From NCBI GenBank assembly GCA_018401875.1, contig JAGYJZ010000007.1, positions 100,533-164,532 of the forward strand: a stretch of DNA of 64,000 nucleotides, written 5' to 3'. Each line of letters opens with the position of its first letter. Within the stretch, counting starts at the first letter, position 1. Below, piece by piece: positions 17,919 through 27,485 of this stretch. This DNA is from Salibacteraceae bacterium. Its GTDB lineage: Bacteria > Bacteroidota > Bacteroidia > Flavobacteriales_G > Salibacteraceae. The position numbers were made by a program, and so were the translations under genes. Under the pieces are notes generated by a model. The model saw only the letters and a list, made by a program, of their open reading frames with translations. It was not told the DNA's origin and did no database searches.

Positions 17919-17981
17919 GGTTGTTTCCGTCAGCAGACGGATGTATTGATTGCTGCAATGGAAATATTCCGATGCAAGTGC

Positions 17982-18557
17982 TTACGCATGCTTGTCGATG
18001 GCCGTGCACAAGCGCCCGAATATTTCATCGATCGTGCCTACGCCATGAATTTCTTCGAGTTTGTTTTGTTGCTTGTAAAAGTCTTTGAGCGGTGCAGTTT
18101 CTCTCATGTAAACGGCCAATCGGTTTCTAATCACTCCTTCGTCAGCGTCATCTGCTCGGCCACTGGTTTTACCTCGGTTGATTAAACGTACCACCAATTC
18201 TTCATCGGGTACTTGCAATGAAAGGCAGACCGAAATAGAGGTGTTGAGTGAATCTAGCAAAGCATCCAATGCCTGTGCCTGAGGTGTTGTTCTCGGAAAA
18301 CCGTCAAAAATGAAACCATTGGCGTGTGGGTTTTCGTTCACTTTTGCACGCAGCATATCGATGGTTACTGAGTCGGGCACCAGTTCGCCCTTGTCCATAA
18401 AGGATTTTGCTTTCAGTCCGAGTTCTGTTTCTCCTTTGATGTTGGCTCTAAACAAATCGCCTGTCGAGATATGAACCAGGCTGTATTTTTCGAGTATTTT
18501 TTCGCTTTGTGTTCCCTTTCCTGCTCCAGGAGGGCCAAATATTACGATGTTGATCAT
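17982..18557 (-). CDS. adk: adenylate kinase
   Basis: Interconverts ATP plus AMP and two ADP. The 191-residue protein has the P-loop GPPGAGKGTQSEKI, the NMP-binding HISTGDLFR, the DGFPRT motif and the GKTSGRADDADEGVIRNRL region. The LID is short, with no four-cysteine zinc domain, so it is of the short type like mammalian AK1. One base separates it from hpt upstream, indicating co-transcription of two purine-nucleotide enzymes. Confidence 0.95.
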   Translation of the reverse strand: MINIVIFGPPGAGKGTQSEKILEKYSLVHISTGDLFRANIKGETELGLKAKSFMDKGELVPDSVTIDMLRAKVNENPHANGFIFDGFPRTTPQAQALDALLDSLNTSISVCLSLQVPDEELVVRLINRGKTSGRADDADEGVIRNRLAVYMRETAPLKDFYKQQNKLEEIHGVGTIDEIFGRLCTAIDKHA

Positions 18558-18558
18558 A

Positions 18559-19134
18559 TCAATCGTTTAAAATATAAACCTCAGGAAGATTACGACCATA
18601 ACCATCATAGTCAAGGCCATACCCGAGTAAGAATTTATTTTCAGTCTCAAAACAAACATAATCAATAGGTAGAGACTGTTGGTATGCTTCTTTTTTGAAT
18701 AGTAGTGTGCACACTTTTATTGACTGAGGCTTTAACTGCATGAGGTGTTCGCGCAAGGCCAACAAGGTATTTCCCGTGTCCACAATGTCTTCTACGATGA
18801 TTACATCACGGCCGCTAACATTCAGTGTGCCAGCTTCTTGAAAAGCTACTTTGCCGGTAGTTGCCATTCCCACATACGATGAAGCCTTGATGAAACCGAT
18901 CTCTGCAGGACCACTAAACTGCTTCATAAGGTCGCTGCAAAACATAAACGCACCGTTCAAAACGCACAAAAACAGTGGATCTTTACCCTTGTATTCCTGC
19001 ATCAATTCAGCAGAGATTCGCTTGATAGCAGCAGATATTTCATCTTGTGGAATGTATACACGAAACGACTTGTCTTTTACTTGAATCACCGATTGCTGTT
19101 TTTGGGGCTGCAAATGTAAGGCTTGAAAATCCAC
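18559..19134 (-). CDS. hpt: hypoxanthine phosphoribosyltransferase
   Basis: Salvages hypoxanthine (and often guanine) to the nucleotide using PRPP. The 191-residue protein has the PRTase PRPP loop VIIVEDIVDTGNTL, the FLCVLNGAFMFCSDLM loop I, the flexible-loop SSYVGMATTGKV and the base-binding KFLLGYGLDYDGYGRNLPEV. It heads the reverse-strand run with adk and is divergent from purK with a 78-base gap. Confidence 0.93.
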   Translation of the reverse strand: MDFQALHLQPQKQQSVIQVKDKSFRVYIPQDEISAAIKRISAELMQEYKGKDPLFLCVLNGAFMFCSDLMKQFSGPAEIGFIKASSYVGMATTGKVAFQEAGTLNVSGRDVIIVEDIVDTGNTLLALREHLMQLKPQSIKVCTLLFKKEAYQQSLPIDYVCFETENKFLLGYGLDYDGYGRNLPEVYILND

Positions 19135-19163
19135 GAATTATAGCGAATAGTCTAATATCTTTC

Positions 19164-19192
19164 TTGAATCCTGATTTGTGCTTCTAACTTTG
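19164..19192 (+). promoter_or_regulatory. promoter of purK: TTG-N18-TAACTTTG
   Basis: TTG at 19164-19166 and TAACTTTG at 19185-19192 are separated by 18 bases, close to the Bacteroidota -33/-7 arrangement. The purK ATG is 20 bases further on. It serves the purK-purE pair. Confidence 0.5.
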
Positions 19193-19212
19193 CCGACTAA
19201 TTTCAAGATAGA

Positions 19213-20331
19213 ATGAAAATAGGAATCGTTGGTGGTGGGCAGCTCGGTCGCATGTTTATTCAGAATGCACTGAATTACGGGCACGAAATTTATACGTTAG
19301 ATCCTGATGCCGAGGCGCCATGCAGCGAAATTTCGCATGAATTTGTGTGCGCTGATCGGAATAATGCTGAGGCTGTTTACGCGATGGGCAGAAAGTGCGA
19401 TGTAGTGACCATCGAAATTGAAAATGTGTCGATTGAAGCCCTCAAGAAATTGGAAAGCGAAGGCGTGAAGGTTTTTCCACAACCTCGAATACTAGAAATG
19501 GTCAAGGACAAAGGCGCCCAAAAAATGTTTTATCAGAATCACGGTTTCCCAACACCCCCATTCGCCTTGGTAGAGAAGCGCGAAGAAATTTATCAGCATA
19601 AAAGTCTATTGCCGGTTATGCAAAAAATGCGCGTGGGTGGATACGATGGCAAAGGCGTTACTCCTATTAAATCAGAAGAGGATATTCCAAGCGGATTCGA
19701 TGCTCCATCGGTGCTTGAGCAGTGGGTTGACTATGAAATGGAATTGGCAGTATTGGTTGCGCGCAATGAAAAGGGCGAAGTGAAATCTTTTCCAGTGGTA
19801 GAGCAAGTGTTTGATCCTGAAGCCAATTTGGTCGACTATTTGGTGAGTCCAGCCCGCATAAAACCAGAAGTGGAATCAGAAGCACGCGCGCTGGCTGAGC
19901 GACTGATCGAAACGCTTGATATGGTCGGTCTGTTGGCGGTTGAATTGTTCCTAACGAAAGACGGTCAAGTACTGATCAATGAAATTGCCCCTCGTCCTCA
20001 CAACAGCGGACACCACACCATTGAAGCGTGCTTTACTTCCCAATACGACATTCATTTGAGGTCGATTCTCAACTGGCCTTTGGGCGATACTTCCCTTCGA
20101 TCTCCAGCCGCAATGATTAATTTATTGGGTGAAAAAGGATTTTCAGGACCCGTTGTATACGAAGGCATGGATGCAGCCATTGCTGAACGTGGCGTGTATC
20201 CGCATGTGTATGGAAAAGCACTGACCAAACCATTTCGAAAAATGGGCCACGTGACGATTTTGGGAAGTTCTTCAGACCAAGCCTTGGAAAAAGCGAAGGA
20301 GATCAAAGCAATGATTCGTGTAATCGCGTAA
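19213..20331 (+). CDS. purK: 5-(carboxyamino)imidazole ribonucleotide synthase
   Basis: An ATP-grasp enzyme of 372 residues that converts AIR, bicarbonate and ATP to N5-CAIR in purine synthesis. Landmarks are the N-terminal GIVGGGQLGRMFIQ, VTIEIENVS, the ATP-grasp core with MRVGGYDGKGV and EQWVDYEMELAVLVAR, and the C-terminal EIAPRPHNSGHHTIEAC. It is followed nine bases later by purE, the next enzyme. It is likely expressed from the TAACTTTG promoter just upstream. Confidence 0.96.
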   Translation: MKIGIVGGGQLGRMFIQNALNYGHEIYTLDPDAEAPCSEISHEFVCADRNNAEAVYAMGRKCDVVTIEIENVSIEALKKLESEGVKVFPQPRILEMVKDKGAQKMFYQNHGFPTPPFALVEKREEIYQHKSLLPVMQKMRVGGYDGKGVTPIKSEEDIPSGFDAPSVLEQWVDYEMELAVLVARNEKGEVKSFPVVEQVFDPEANLVDYLVSPARIKPEVESEARALAERLIETLDMVGLLAVELFLTKDGQVLINEIAPRPHNSGHHTIEACFTSQYDIHLRSILNWPLGDTSLRSPAAMINLLGEKGFSGPVVYEGMDAAIAERGVYPHVYGKALTKPFRKMGHVTILGSSSDQALEKAKEIKAMIRVIA

Positions 20332-20340
20332 ATTAGCCGC

Positions 20341-20835
20341 ATGGTAAATACACCCCTCGTTGGAATTATTATGGGAAGTAAAAGCGACTTCCCCGTGATG
20401 AAAGATGCGGTTGACATCTTAAAAGATTTTGGAATTGAAGTAGAAGTGGACATTGTTTCTGCGCACCGAACTCCCGAAAAAATGATGAATTACGGACGTG
20501 AAGCGCACAAGCGCGGACTAAAAGTAATCATAGCAGGAGCGGGTGGGGCAGCGCATTTGCCCGGAATGATAGCTTCCATAACGCCACTTCCAGTGATCGG
20601 AGTTCCTGTAAAATCTTCCAATTCGATCGATGGCTGGGATTCTATCCTTTCCATTTTACAAATGCCAAACGGAGTACCTGTTGCCACGGTAGCGCTCAAT
20701 GCTGCTAAGAATGCCGGAATTTTGGCTGCTCAAATCATCGCTTCATCCGATCAAGCCTTGCAACAGAAAATGATTGATTACAAAGAGTCGCTCAAAGAAA
20801 AAGTGGCTGAAATGTCGCGATCAATTCGAGGGTGA
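20341..20835 (+). CDS. purE: 5-(carboxyamino)imidazole ribonucleotide mutase
   Basis: A 164-residue class I PurE that rearranges N5-CAIR to CAIR. Motifs: the substrate-binding [16 protein letters not shown], the loop SAHRTPEKM with the catalytic His, [14 protein letters not shown] and GVPVKSSN. Class I is expected since purK precedes it. The gap to the T9SS protein gene downstream is 38 bases. Confidence 0.96.
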   Translation: MVNTPLVGIIMGSKSDFPVMKDAVDILKDFGIEVEVDIVSAHRTPEKMMNYGREAHKRGLKVIIAGAGGAAHLPGMIASITPLPVIGVPVKSSNSIDGWDSILSILQMPNGVPVATVALNAAKNAGILAAQIIASSDQALQQKMIDYKESLKEKVAEMSRSIRG

Positions 20836-20873
20836 GCGAGCAACTGAAAACATAAAGAACACGTCTATACCGT

Positions 20874-23549
20874 ATGTCGCATAAACACTTTTCAACAGTT
20901 TTATTATTGCTCTTTTCTGCCCTAAGTGGCTTTTCTCAGCTGAATATTACGAGCGCCAAACAAAGCGGCAATTGGGCTGATTACTATGTTCAAAACGTTT
21001 TATTAGGGACTGGAGTTACCGCTTTCAATGCCACGTTTACTGGATGTGATACCACTGCTTTTGGCAACCAAGTGGGCTATGATTCAACGCAGATCGCTGA
21101 ATTCACGTCAACAAATACAGCCGTTGCAATTCCTTATGGCGTTATGCTTTGCTCGGGAAGCACGGAGGATAAAAGTGGCTCTGCGGTGAATCCCAATCCC
21201 GGGCCAACGGCTTCTGATGGTGTAGGTGATCCAGATTTAGCGCAATTGGTTCCTGGTCTGCACAATGCAGCTGTGTTAGAATTTGATTTCGTACCCCAAG
21301 GAGATACCATACGGTTTAATTACACCTTCGCCAGTGTGGAGTATCCTGGTTTTATTTGCTCTGCCTTTAATGATGTGTTTGGATTCTTTTTGAGTGGCCC
21401 AGGTATTGCCGGTCCTTTTACAAATGGTGCGGTGAACTTGGCTGTACTTCCCGGAACGAATATTCCAGTCACCATCAACTCCATCAATGATGCGCCAGGC
21501 CAAGGGCAGTGCAATCCTGGCTGTCCGTGCAATGCTCAATACTTCGTCAATAATTATACAGCACCGGTAGATACCAACGTATTGTTTGGCGGACTTACAG
21601 TTTCTATGCAGGCTGTTGCGCAAGTAATCTGTGGCGATACCTACCACATTAAAATGGCTATTGCCGATGTGGCTGATGGAGCACTTGATTCTGGTGTTTT
21701 CCTTGAAGGGGGTAGTTTTACCTCCAATCTGATTGAAGTGAGTATCGCAACGGTAAACGGTGATAGCACCATCAACGAAGGCTGCGGCTCGGCCGACATT
21801 CTTTTTACGCGCGGTGATACTACAGACACTTCAGTAACGTTCCTTTTCTTTTCTGGTACTGCTACGAATGGAGTTGATTTTGCCTTGATCCCAGATACCA
21901 TTATTTTATTACCTGGAGTTTTTGATACCACCATCACCATCGCTCCTTTTTTTGACGGCATTGCTGAAGGCATCGAAACATTTACCATTTCTGCCGTTAG
22001 TGTTACGCTTTGTGGCGACACTTTTGTAAGTTCGGGAACGCTTTACATCTATGATTTAGCCGATATTGCTGTAGATAAAACATTGGATACAACACTTACT
22101 TGTCCGCCAGACTCATTGATTCTGTATGCGCACGCGCTAAGTGGTGGCCCACCGCCTTTTTCGTATACATGGAATAATGGAATGACGGGCGATACGATTG
22201 TAGTGCAACTGAGTCCGAATGGTGGCTTAGACACTTTTGCGGTGCAAGTGCAGGACAGCTGTGCACTAACCACTTATTTTGATACCATCATTGTTACAAA
22301 AGATTATGCGGATGACCCCGTTTTATCCATTTTAAACGACTCATTAGTGAACTGCGCAGGCGAAAGTATTAACCTCGAAAGCCTAATTGATTTTGGAACT
22401 GCACCCTTCAGTTACTTATGGTCAAATGGAGATACTACGAGCACTTCGCTGGTCACAGTGAATGGAACCATGCAGGTATTACTTTCTGTAACCGATGACT
22501 GTGGGAGAACGGTTATAGATACAGCAGAATTGGGTGTAAAGGTGCCTGATGTATTAACAGTGGAATTTCCCGACTCAACCATCTACTGCATTGGTTCAGA
22601 ATTATTTGTGAATCCACAATTTTCTGGCGGTATTCGACCATTCAATTACTCGTGGGACCAAATCAACCCAACGTTTGATGACGACTCAACCATTACTGTT
22701 ACCATAAATCAGGATACCACGCTCTTTTTCTGGACAGAAGATGCCTGCGGAAGACAGTTCAATACCACGTTTTTTATAAACGCTATTCAGGTTGATTCGC
22801 TCACAGCTAGTCTTCCTTCCTTTGATGGCCGTTGCGGTGGCGAATCCTATTTCTTGGATCCAGAAGTGAGCGGAGGACTTGCTCCGTTGACGTATTTATG
22901 GTCGAGCAATGATTCTGATACAGCCATCACCTTTGTTTCATCCGTTTCCCAAATCGTTTCACTTACAGTAACTGATTTTTGTATGAATGAAGCAGTGGCT
23001 TCATCATCGATTTTTGTTCCAGAATACGCTGAAATGGACTTGACGCTTTCTGGAGACGCCAATCTTTGCTATGGCGAAGAATACATCATTCGAGCCCTTG
23101 CGCAAGGTGGGGCAGGCGGTTATACCTTTGAGTGGATTCCCGCAGAAAGTCCAATACTTGGCGAAGTGTATGAAAACATTGATTCGAGCTCATTCAGGGT
23201 AGTTTCACGGCAAAACAACATCCACTTTGTTCGGGTAACAGATTTTTGTGGCAATGCTCTGCAAGATACGCTCAGTATTGAGGTTGATCCTTGTTTGAGT
23301 ATTCCCAATGTGCTTACACCCAATGGAGATGGCCTCAACGATGCCTTCTACATTTCAAACATTGAAAGTTTTGCAGATGCTCATTTGTTTATCTATAACC
23401 GCTGGGGGCAAAAGGTATTTGAGGCGAAGCCTTATCGAAACGAGTGGGTTCCTGTCGATCAGGTTTCGGGAACGTACTACTACATCTTGCGATCAGAAAA
23501 CTTTAATGAATTGCGCGGTGACCTTACCATCATCAATGATGAAAAGTAA
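20874..23549 (+). CDS. choice-of-anchor L, Calx-beta-like and gliding-motility C-terminal (T9SS type B) surface protein
   Basis: An 891-residue exported protein. A signal peptide covers residues 1-21 (ending GFSQ). Residues about 22-285 fit a choice-of-anchor L domain (TTAFGNQVGYDS, GIMLCSGS-like VMLCSGST, VEFDFVPQGDT-like segment, ASVEYPGF, NDVFGFFLSGPG). A Calx-beta-like unit follows (about 290-395), then about five Ig-like repeats with a conserved opening Cys. The C-terminus has the type B sorting domain: IPNVLTPNGDGLNDAFYI, IYNRWGQKVFEA and SGTYYYILR. It should be secreted by T9SS and attached to the surface; the ligand is unknown. Confidence 0.88.
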   Translation: MSHKHFSTVLLLLFSALSGFSQLNITSAKQSGNWADYYVQNVLLGTGVTAFNATFTGCDTTAFGNQVGYDSTQIAEFTSTNTAVAIPYGVMLCSGSTEDKSGSAVNPNPGPTASDGVGDPDLAQLVPGLHNAAVLEFDFVPQGDTIRFNYTFASVEYPGFICSAFNDVFGFFLSGPGIAGPFTNGAVNLAVLPGTNIPVTINSINDAPGQGQCNPGCPCNAQYFVNNYTAPVDTNVLFGGLTVSMQAVAQVICGDTYHIKMAIADVADGALDSGVFLEGGSFTSNLIEVSIATVNGDSTINEGCGSADILFTRGDTTDTSVTFLFFSGTATNGVDFALIPDTIILLPGVFDTTITIAPFFDGIAEGIETFTISAVSVTLCGDTFVSSGTLYIYDLADIAVDKTLDTTLTCPPDSLILYAHALSGGPPPFSYTWNNGMTGDTIVVQLSPNGGLDTFAVQVQDSCALTTYFDTIIVTKDYADDPVLSILNDSLVNCAGESINLESLIDFGTAPFSYLWSNGDTTSTSLVTVNGTMQVLLSVTDDCGRTVIDTAELGVKVPDVLTVEFPDSTIYCIGSELFVNPQFSGGIRPFNYSWDQINPTFDDDSTITVTINQDTTLFFWTEDACGRQFNTTFFINAIQVDSLTASLPSFDGRCGGESYFLDPEVSGGLAPLTYLWSSNDSDTAITFVSSVSQIVSLTVTDFCMNEAVASSSIFVPEYAEMDLTLSGDANLCYGEEYIIRALAQGGAGGYTFEWIPAESPILGEVYENIDSSSFRVVSRQNNIHFVRVTDFCGNALQDTLSIEVDPCLSIPNVLTPNGDGLNDAFYISNIESFADAHLFIYNRWGQKVFEAKPYRNEWVPVDQVSGTYYYILRSENFNELRGDLTIINDEK

Positions 23550-23550
23550 G

Positions 23551-24156
23551 TTAAGCAAGGTTCAACGCTTCTTTATTGGCTAGCCTTAATTCTTCCGTCT
23601 GACTGTTTGAGCAGATAATCACGATTCGGTTTTCGCGCGATGCAATGAGCGCTTCATTGTACCAATTGGTCCATTTTACATCGAGGTTTGAGCACGGCTC
23701 ATCGAGCAGTAGAACAGGGGTTTCGCTGTAGATGCTTAATGCAAGTTTCACGCGTTGGCGCATTCCAGAGCTCAATTGCTTCAAGGTTTTATGCCGATGG
23801 TTGCTCAATTCAATCTCATCAAGAATGTGCTGTTTTTTATGCTTCAACGGCTTTAAGCTCGCATGCAGGTCGATGGACTCTTCGATGGTAAACTCCTCAA
23901 AAAGATCGAGGTAGGGCGCGGCAATAGAAATTTGGTTATACCATTGATCAATGGGGATTATTTCGCCTTGATCATAGGTTATGGTTCCTTCACTCGGGCT
24001 TACATAACCTGATATGATTTGCAGCAGTGTAGATTTTCCACTGCCATTATTGCCTATAATCGGATAAACATTACCAGACTCAAACTGAGCGTTTACACCT
24101 TCAAAAATCCAGTTTTCGTTGTATTTCTTTCCGATGTTTTTGAGCTCAATGACCAT
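23551..24156 (-). CDS. ABC transporter ATP-binding protein
   Basis: A 201-residue ATPase with Walker A GNNGSGKSTLLQII, a Q-loop region, the signature LSSGMRQRVKLALSI (LSSGM for LSGGQ) and Walker B VLLLDEPCSNLD, and no membrane domain. It starts two bases after lpxA on the same strand and ends one base from the convergent T9SS gene. The short CcmA-like architecture and the lipid A neighbours suggest a lipid- or envelope-related exporter, but the permease partner is not in the window. Confidence 0.85.
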   Translation of the reverse strand: MVIELKNIGKKYNENWIFEGVNAQFESGNVYPIIGNNGSGKSTLLQIISGYVSPSEGTITYDQGEIIPIDQWYNQISIAAPYLDLFEEFTIEESIDLHASLKPLKHKKQHILDEIELSNHRHKTLKQLSSGMRQRVKLALSIYSETPVLLLDEPCSNLDVKWTNWYNEALIASRENRIVIICSNSQTEELRLANKEALNLA

Positions 24157-24158
24157 CG

Positions 24159-24935
24159 TTAAGCGAGTCCGCGCATTACACCATTCTCTGACGATTCAAA
24201 AAACGAAACGATTTCTTCCTTAAAAGGCGAATCTTCGATGCTTGTTTTTACCGCTTCTATTCCTTTTGAAGTCACTTTGTTCAACACATAAATGCTGCGA
24301 TAAATGTCTTCGATGCGTTTTACATCGGCTTCACTAAACCCTCTGCGCTTCAGCCCGATGGCGTTGATGCCTACATAACTTAGCGGCTCACGTGCTGCGC
24401 GCACATACGGAGGAACGTTTTTTCGAACCAATGAGCCACCGGCAATAAACGAGTGCTTTCCAATTCGTAAGAATTGCTGCACGGCCACCATTCCTTCTAA
24501 AATGGAATGATCTTCAATGCGGATGTGTCCGGCTAAATTCACACAATTGGCGAGAATTACGTGGTTTCCAATACTACAGTCATGCGCCACATGCACATAG
24601 GCCATCAGCAAGCAATTTGACCCGACCTCAGTTTTCCAAGCATCGGTAGTGCCTTTATTGATGGTCACGCATTCTCTGATGGTGGTGTTGTCGCCAATAA
24701 TGGCGTGGGTGTCTTCTCCAGCGTATTTCAAATCTTGAGGTACAGCAGAAATCACTGCGCCTGGGAAAATTTTACAGTTTTTTCCAATCCTAGCGCCATC
24801 CATAATTGTTACGTTAGGGCCAATCCACGTTCCATCGCCAATCTCAACATTTCCATAAACGGTAGAAAACGGCTCGATGGTAACATTCGCGCCAATTTTT
24901 GCGTCAGGATGAATGTTCGCTCTTAACTCGCTCAT
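24159..24935 (-). CDS. lpxA: acyl-ACP--UDP-N-acetylglucosamine O-acyltransferase
   Basis: First enzyme of lipid A synthesis: moves a 3-hydroxyacyl chain from ACP to UDP-GlcNAc. The 258-residue protein is a left-handed beta-helix of hexapeptide repeats (residues about 5-190) with the catalytic His in [10 protein letters not shown] (about residue 118) and the C-terminal helical domain from about 195 ([19 protein letters not shown]). It overlaps the lpxC/fabZ stop by 32 bases, so the genes are tightly coupled. Confidence 0.96.
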   Translation of the reverse strand: MSELRANIHPDAKIGANVTIEPFSTVYGNVEIGDGTWIGPNVTIMDGARIGKNCKIFPGAVISAVPQDLKYAGEDTHAIIGDNTTIRECVTINKGTTDAWKTEVGSNCLLMAYVHVAHDCSIGNHVILANCVNLAGHIRIEDHSILEGMVAVQQFLRIGKHSFIAGGSLVRKNVPPYVRAAREPLSYVGINAIGLKRRGFSEADVKRIEDIYRSIYVLNKVTSKGIEAVKTSIEDSPFKEEIVSFFESSENGVMRGLA

Positions 24936-26340
24936 CGTTCCTCACTTTAATAATTTGTGCCATTAATTCTCCTTCTGCTACCGCTTGATTACGAACATAG
25001 GCTGATGCTTTCATCGCGACCATTCCGCGCCTAACCGGTGCAATAAGGTCGAGTTTAAATACGAGCGTATCACCGGGAACAACTTTCCTCTTAAATTTAA
25101 CCTTGTCGATTTTTACAAACAGGGTTTCATAGTTCCACGGGTCTTCGATTTGACTCATCACTAAAATACCACCACATTGTGCCATTGCTTCTACTTGAAG
25201 CACTCCTGGCATAACGGGATTTCCTGGAAAATGACCTTGAAAGAATTCTTCATTCATGGTCACATTTTTAATTCCAACAATGTGGTTTTCTCCCATTTCG
25301 ATGATCTTATCGATCAATAAAAAGGGATAGCGGTGCGGAAGCATGTCGCTGATTTCAGTAATTCCATACACCGGATCAGCGTTGATATCAAACGTAGGGC
25401 CCGATTTCTGCTCTTTCTTGATTAAATCTTTCAGCATTTTTCCAAACGCAACGTTTGTAGTGTGACCTGGGCGCGCTGCCAAAATATGACCTTGAATAGG
25501 TTTTCCAACCAGCGCTAAATCGCCCACAATATCAAGCAATTTGTGCCGCGCGGGCTCATTGGTGAAATGAAGCTTTACATTATTTAAAATGCCGATGCCC
25601 ACAATATCCAATTCAGATTTATCGCGATTGAAGGTTGCAGCTAACTTGTCTTTGTCTTCTTCCGGCATCAATGAAGTGTCAGAATCTACCATCACAATAG
25701 CATTGTCAACGTCACCACCTTTGATCAGGCCATTGTTCACCAATTGCATCAGTTCCCTCAAAAAGACAAATGTTCTGCAACGTGAAAACTCGTGTTTAAA
25801 CTCATTGATGTTATACATGCTGGCATGCTGCGTGCCTAGCATTGGCGACCTGTAATCGACCATCACGGTGATTCGGTAATCAGGCGATGGAACAGCGAGC
25901 ATTTCTACCTCTTTTTCAGGATCCTCAAAGGTGAGGTTTTCTTTCAAAACGAAGTATTCTTTGATCGCTTCCTGCTCTTTGATGCCCACCGATTCGATGG
26001 CTTCAACAAACAAGCGCGCACTGCCGTCTAAAATCGGAATCTCAGGTCCGTTCAGTTCGATCAGTGCATTGTCAACTCCCATTCCGTACAAAGCCGCTAG
26101 AATGTGCTCTGTAGTGTTGACTTGCATGAACTCATTACCCAGTGTTGTACCTCGCTGCGTGCTGATTACATTATCAACATCTGCTTTGATGGTTGGCTCT
26201 CCGGGTAAGTCGGTTCGCTTGAATACATACCACGTGTCTGGCTCTGATGGCTTGACTGTTATGGTTGTATTTTTTCCAGTGTGAAGGCCTACTCCTTCAA
26301 TGGTAAAGGAGCTTTTTAAGGTTTTCTGCTTCTCAGCCAT
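24904..26340 (-). CDS. lpxC/fabZ: bifunctional UDP-3-O-acyl-N-acetylglucosamine deacetylase / 3-hydroxyacyl-ACP dehydratase
   Basis: A natural fusion characteristic of Bacteroidota. Residues about 1-300 are LpxC, the zinc deacetylase that commits UDP-GlcNAc to lipid [10 protein letters not shown], the zinc-binding [17 protein letters not shown] and [14 protein letters not shown], and [10 protein letters not shown]. Residues about 325-478 are FabZ, with [15 protein letters not shown], the catalytic His and [15 protein letters not shown] and VEAMAQ. The fusion links lipid A and fatty acid synthesis. It overlaps lpxD by eight bases. Confidence 0.96.
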   Translation of the reverse strand: MAEKQKTLKSSFTIEGVGLHTGKNTTITVKPSEPDTWYVFKRTDLPGEPTIKADVDNVISTQRGTTLGNEFMQVNTTEHILAALYGMGVDNALIELNGPEIPILDGSARLFVEAIESVGIKEQEAIKEYFVLKENLTFEDPEKEVEMLAVPSPDYRITVMVDYRSPMLGTQHASMYNINEFKHEFSRCRTFVFLRELMQLVNNGLIKGGDVDNAIVMVDSDTSLMPEEDKDKLAATFNRDKSELDIVGIGILNNVKLHFTNEPARHKLLDIVGDLALVGKPIQGHILAARPGHTTNVAFGKMLKDLIKKEQKSGPTFDINADPVYGITEISDMLPHRYPFLLIDKIIEMGENHIVGIKNVTMNEEFFQGHFPGNPVMPGVLQVEAMAQCGGILVMSQIEDPWNYETLFVKIDKVKFKRKVVPGDTLVFKLDLIAPVRRGMVAMKASAYVRNQAVAEGELMAQIIKVRNDERVKSEHSS

Positions 26341-27379
26341 GCTTATCTGTTTTAGGCAGTTTGTGCTTTAGCTCATTGATATTATCGCTGAGTTCGTGTA
26401 AATTTCTGAAGTGGACATACGAACGTTTAAAGTCTCCGATGGGCAAAGCCGGAGAACCTTGAACAACCTGTCCTTTCTGTTTAATACTTCCTCCAATGCC
26501 TGACTGTGCTGCAATTTTCACTTCGTCTGCTATGGTGATGTGTCCAACAATTCCAACTTGACCTCCAATCATACAATTCTTGCCGATTTTTGTTGAACCT
26601 GCAATGCCTGTTTGTGCCGCGATTACGGTATTTTCTCCAATCTCAACATTATGCGCAACTTGTATCAAGTTGTCTAATTTCACTCCTTTGCGAATGATGG
26701 TGCTTCCTAGGGTTGCTCGGTCGATGGTTGTGCCGGCACCGATCTCTACATGGTCTTCGAGCACTACTTTTCCGAGGTGAACTACTTTTTGATACTGATT
26801 TTCAGCGTTGGGCGCAAAACCAAAACCATCACCACCGATTACAGCGCCTGGTTGAATCATGCATTCATTTCCGATGACAGAATGATGGCCGATGTGCACG
26901 CGCTCATGAATCACCGAGTTTTTCCCGATGGATGAACCTTCTCCCACAAAACTCAACGCTGCCACAGATGCACCCTCTCCAATTGTTACTCCTGCTTCGA
27001 TCACCGTATTGGGTCCGATGTATGCCGATGCATGTATTTGAGATGAAGCATCAACCACAGCCGATGGATGCGTTCCAGCAGGTTTCTTGGCCATTTGGGC
27101 ATACATTTCCATCAGTTTAGCAATGGCCAATCTCGGGTCTTCCACTTTTATGAGCGAAAGCTGAACGGGTAAAGCGCGCTCGGCCTTAAACGTGTTTGCC
27201 ACGATGGCTACCGAAGCTTTCGTTGTGTAAATGTGTTCTGTGTAGGCCGGATTAGCGAGGAAGGTCAGCGTGTTTGGTTTGCCGTTTTCAATCACCGAAA
27301 GATCGTTCACCACCGTTGATGCGTCTCCCTCAACGATTCCTCCTAAAAGTTCTGCGATTTGTAATGCGGTAAACTCCAT
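26333..27379 (-). CDS. lpxD: UDP-3-O-acylglucosamine N-acyltransferase
   Basis: Third step of lipid A synthesis. The 348-residue protein has the N-terminal uridine-binding domain (about 1-100: TALQIAELLGGIVEGD, LTFLANPAY), the left-handed beta-helix (about 105-310) with the catalytic His in IQVAHNVEIG, and a C-terminal helix (FRNLHELSDNINELKHKL). It starts the lpxD-lpxC/fabZ-lpxA-ABC transcription unit and is the canonical copy compared with the paralogue at 9348-10259. Confidence 0.95.
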   Translation of the reverse strand: MEFTALQIAELLGGIVEGDASTVVNDLSVIENGKPNTLTFLANPAYTEHIYTTKASVAIVANTFKAERALPVQLSLIKVEDPRLAIAKLMEMYAQMAKKPAGTHPSAVVDASSQIHASAYIGPNTVIEAGVTIGEGASVAALSFVGEGSSIGKNSVIHERVHIGHHSVIGNECMIQPGAVIGGDGFGFAPNAENQYQKVVHLGKVVLEDHVEIGAGTTIDRATLGSTIIRKGVKLDNLIQVAHNVEIGENTVIAAQTGIAGSTKIGKNCMIGGQVGIVGHITIADEVKIAAQSGIGGSIKQKGQVVQGSPALPIGDFKRSYVHFRNLHELSDNINELKHKLPKTDKHG

Positions 27380-27395
27380 GTCATTTTAAAGTGTG

Positions 27396-27403
27396 CGAAG
27401 GTA
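27396..27403 (-). promoter_or_regulatory. imperfect -7 box (TACCTTCG) upstream of lpxD
   Basis: The reverse strand reads TACCTTCG, one mismatch from TAnnTTTG, 16 bases before the lpxD ATG. It is a candidate promoter of the lipid A unit but weak by itself. Confidence 0.25.
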
Positions 27404-27485
27404 GACATAGCCTACTTAAGATCGTTCAAAAGTAGCCCGATACAGCGGCCATCTTGCTAACAAAACGGCTAGTTATTAACATGGG

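Noticed and set aside
17927..17940. Hairpin in the adk-obgE gap as a terminator
   Set aside because: Stem of only five base pairs, no T-run after it on either strand, and the genes look co-transcribed.
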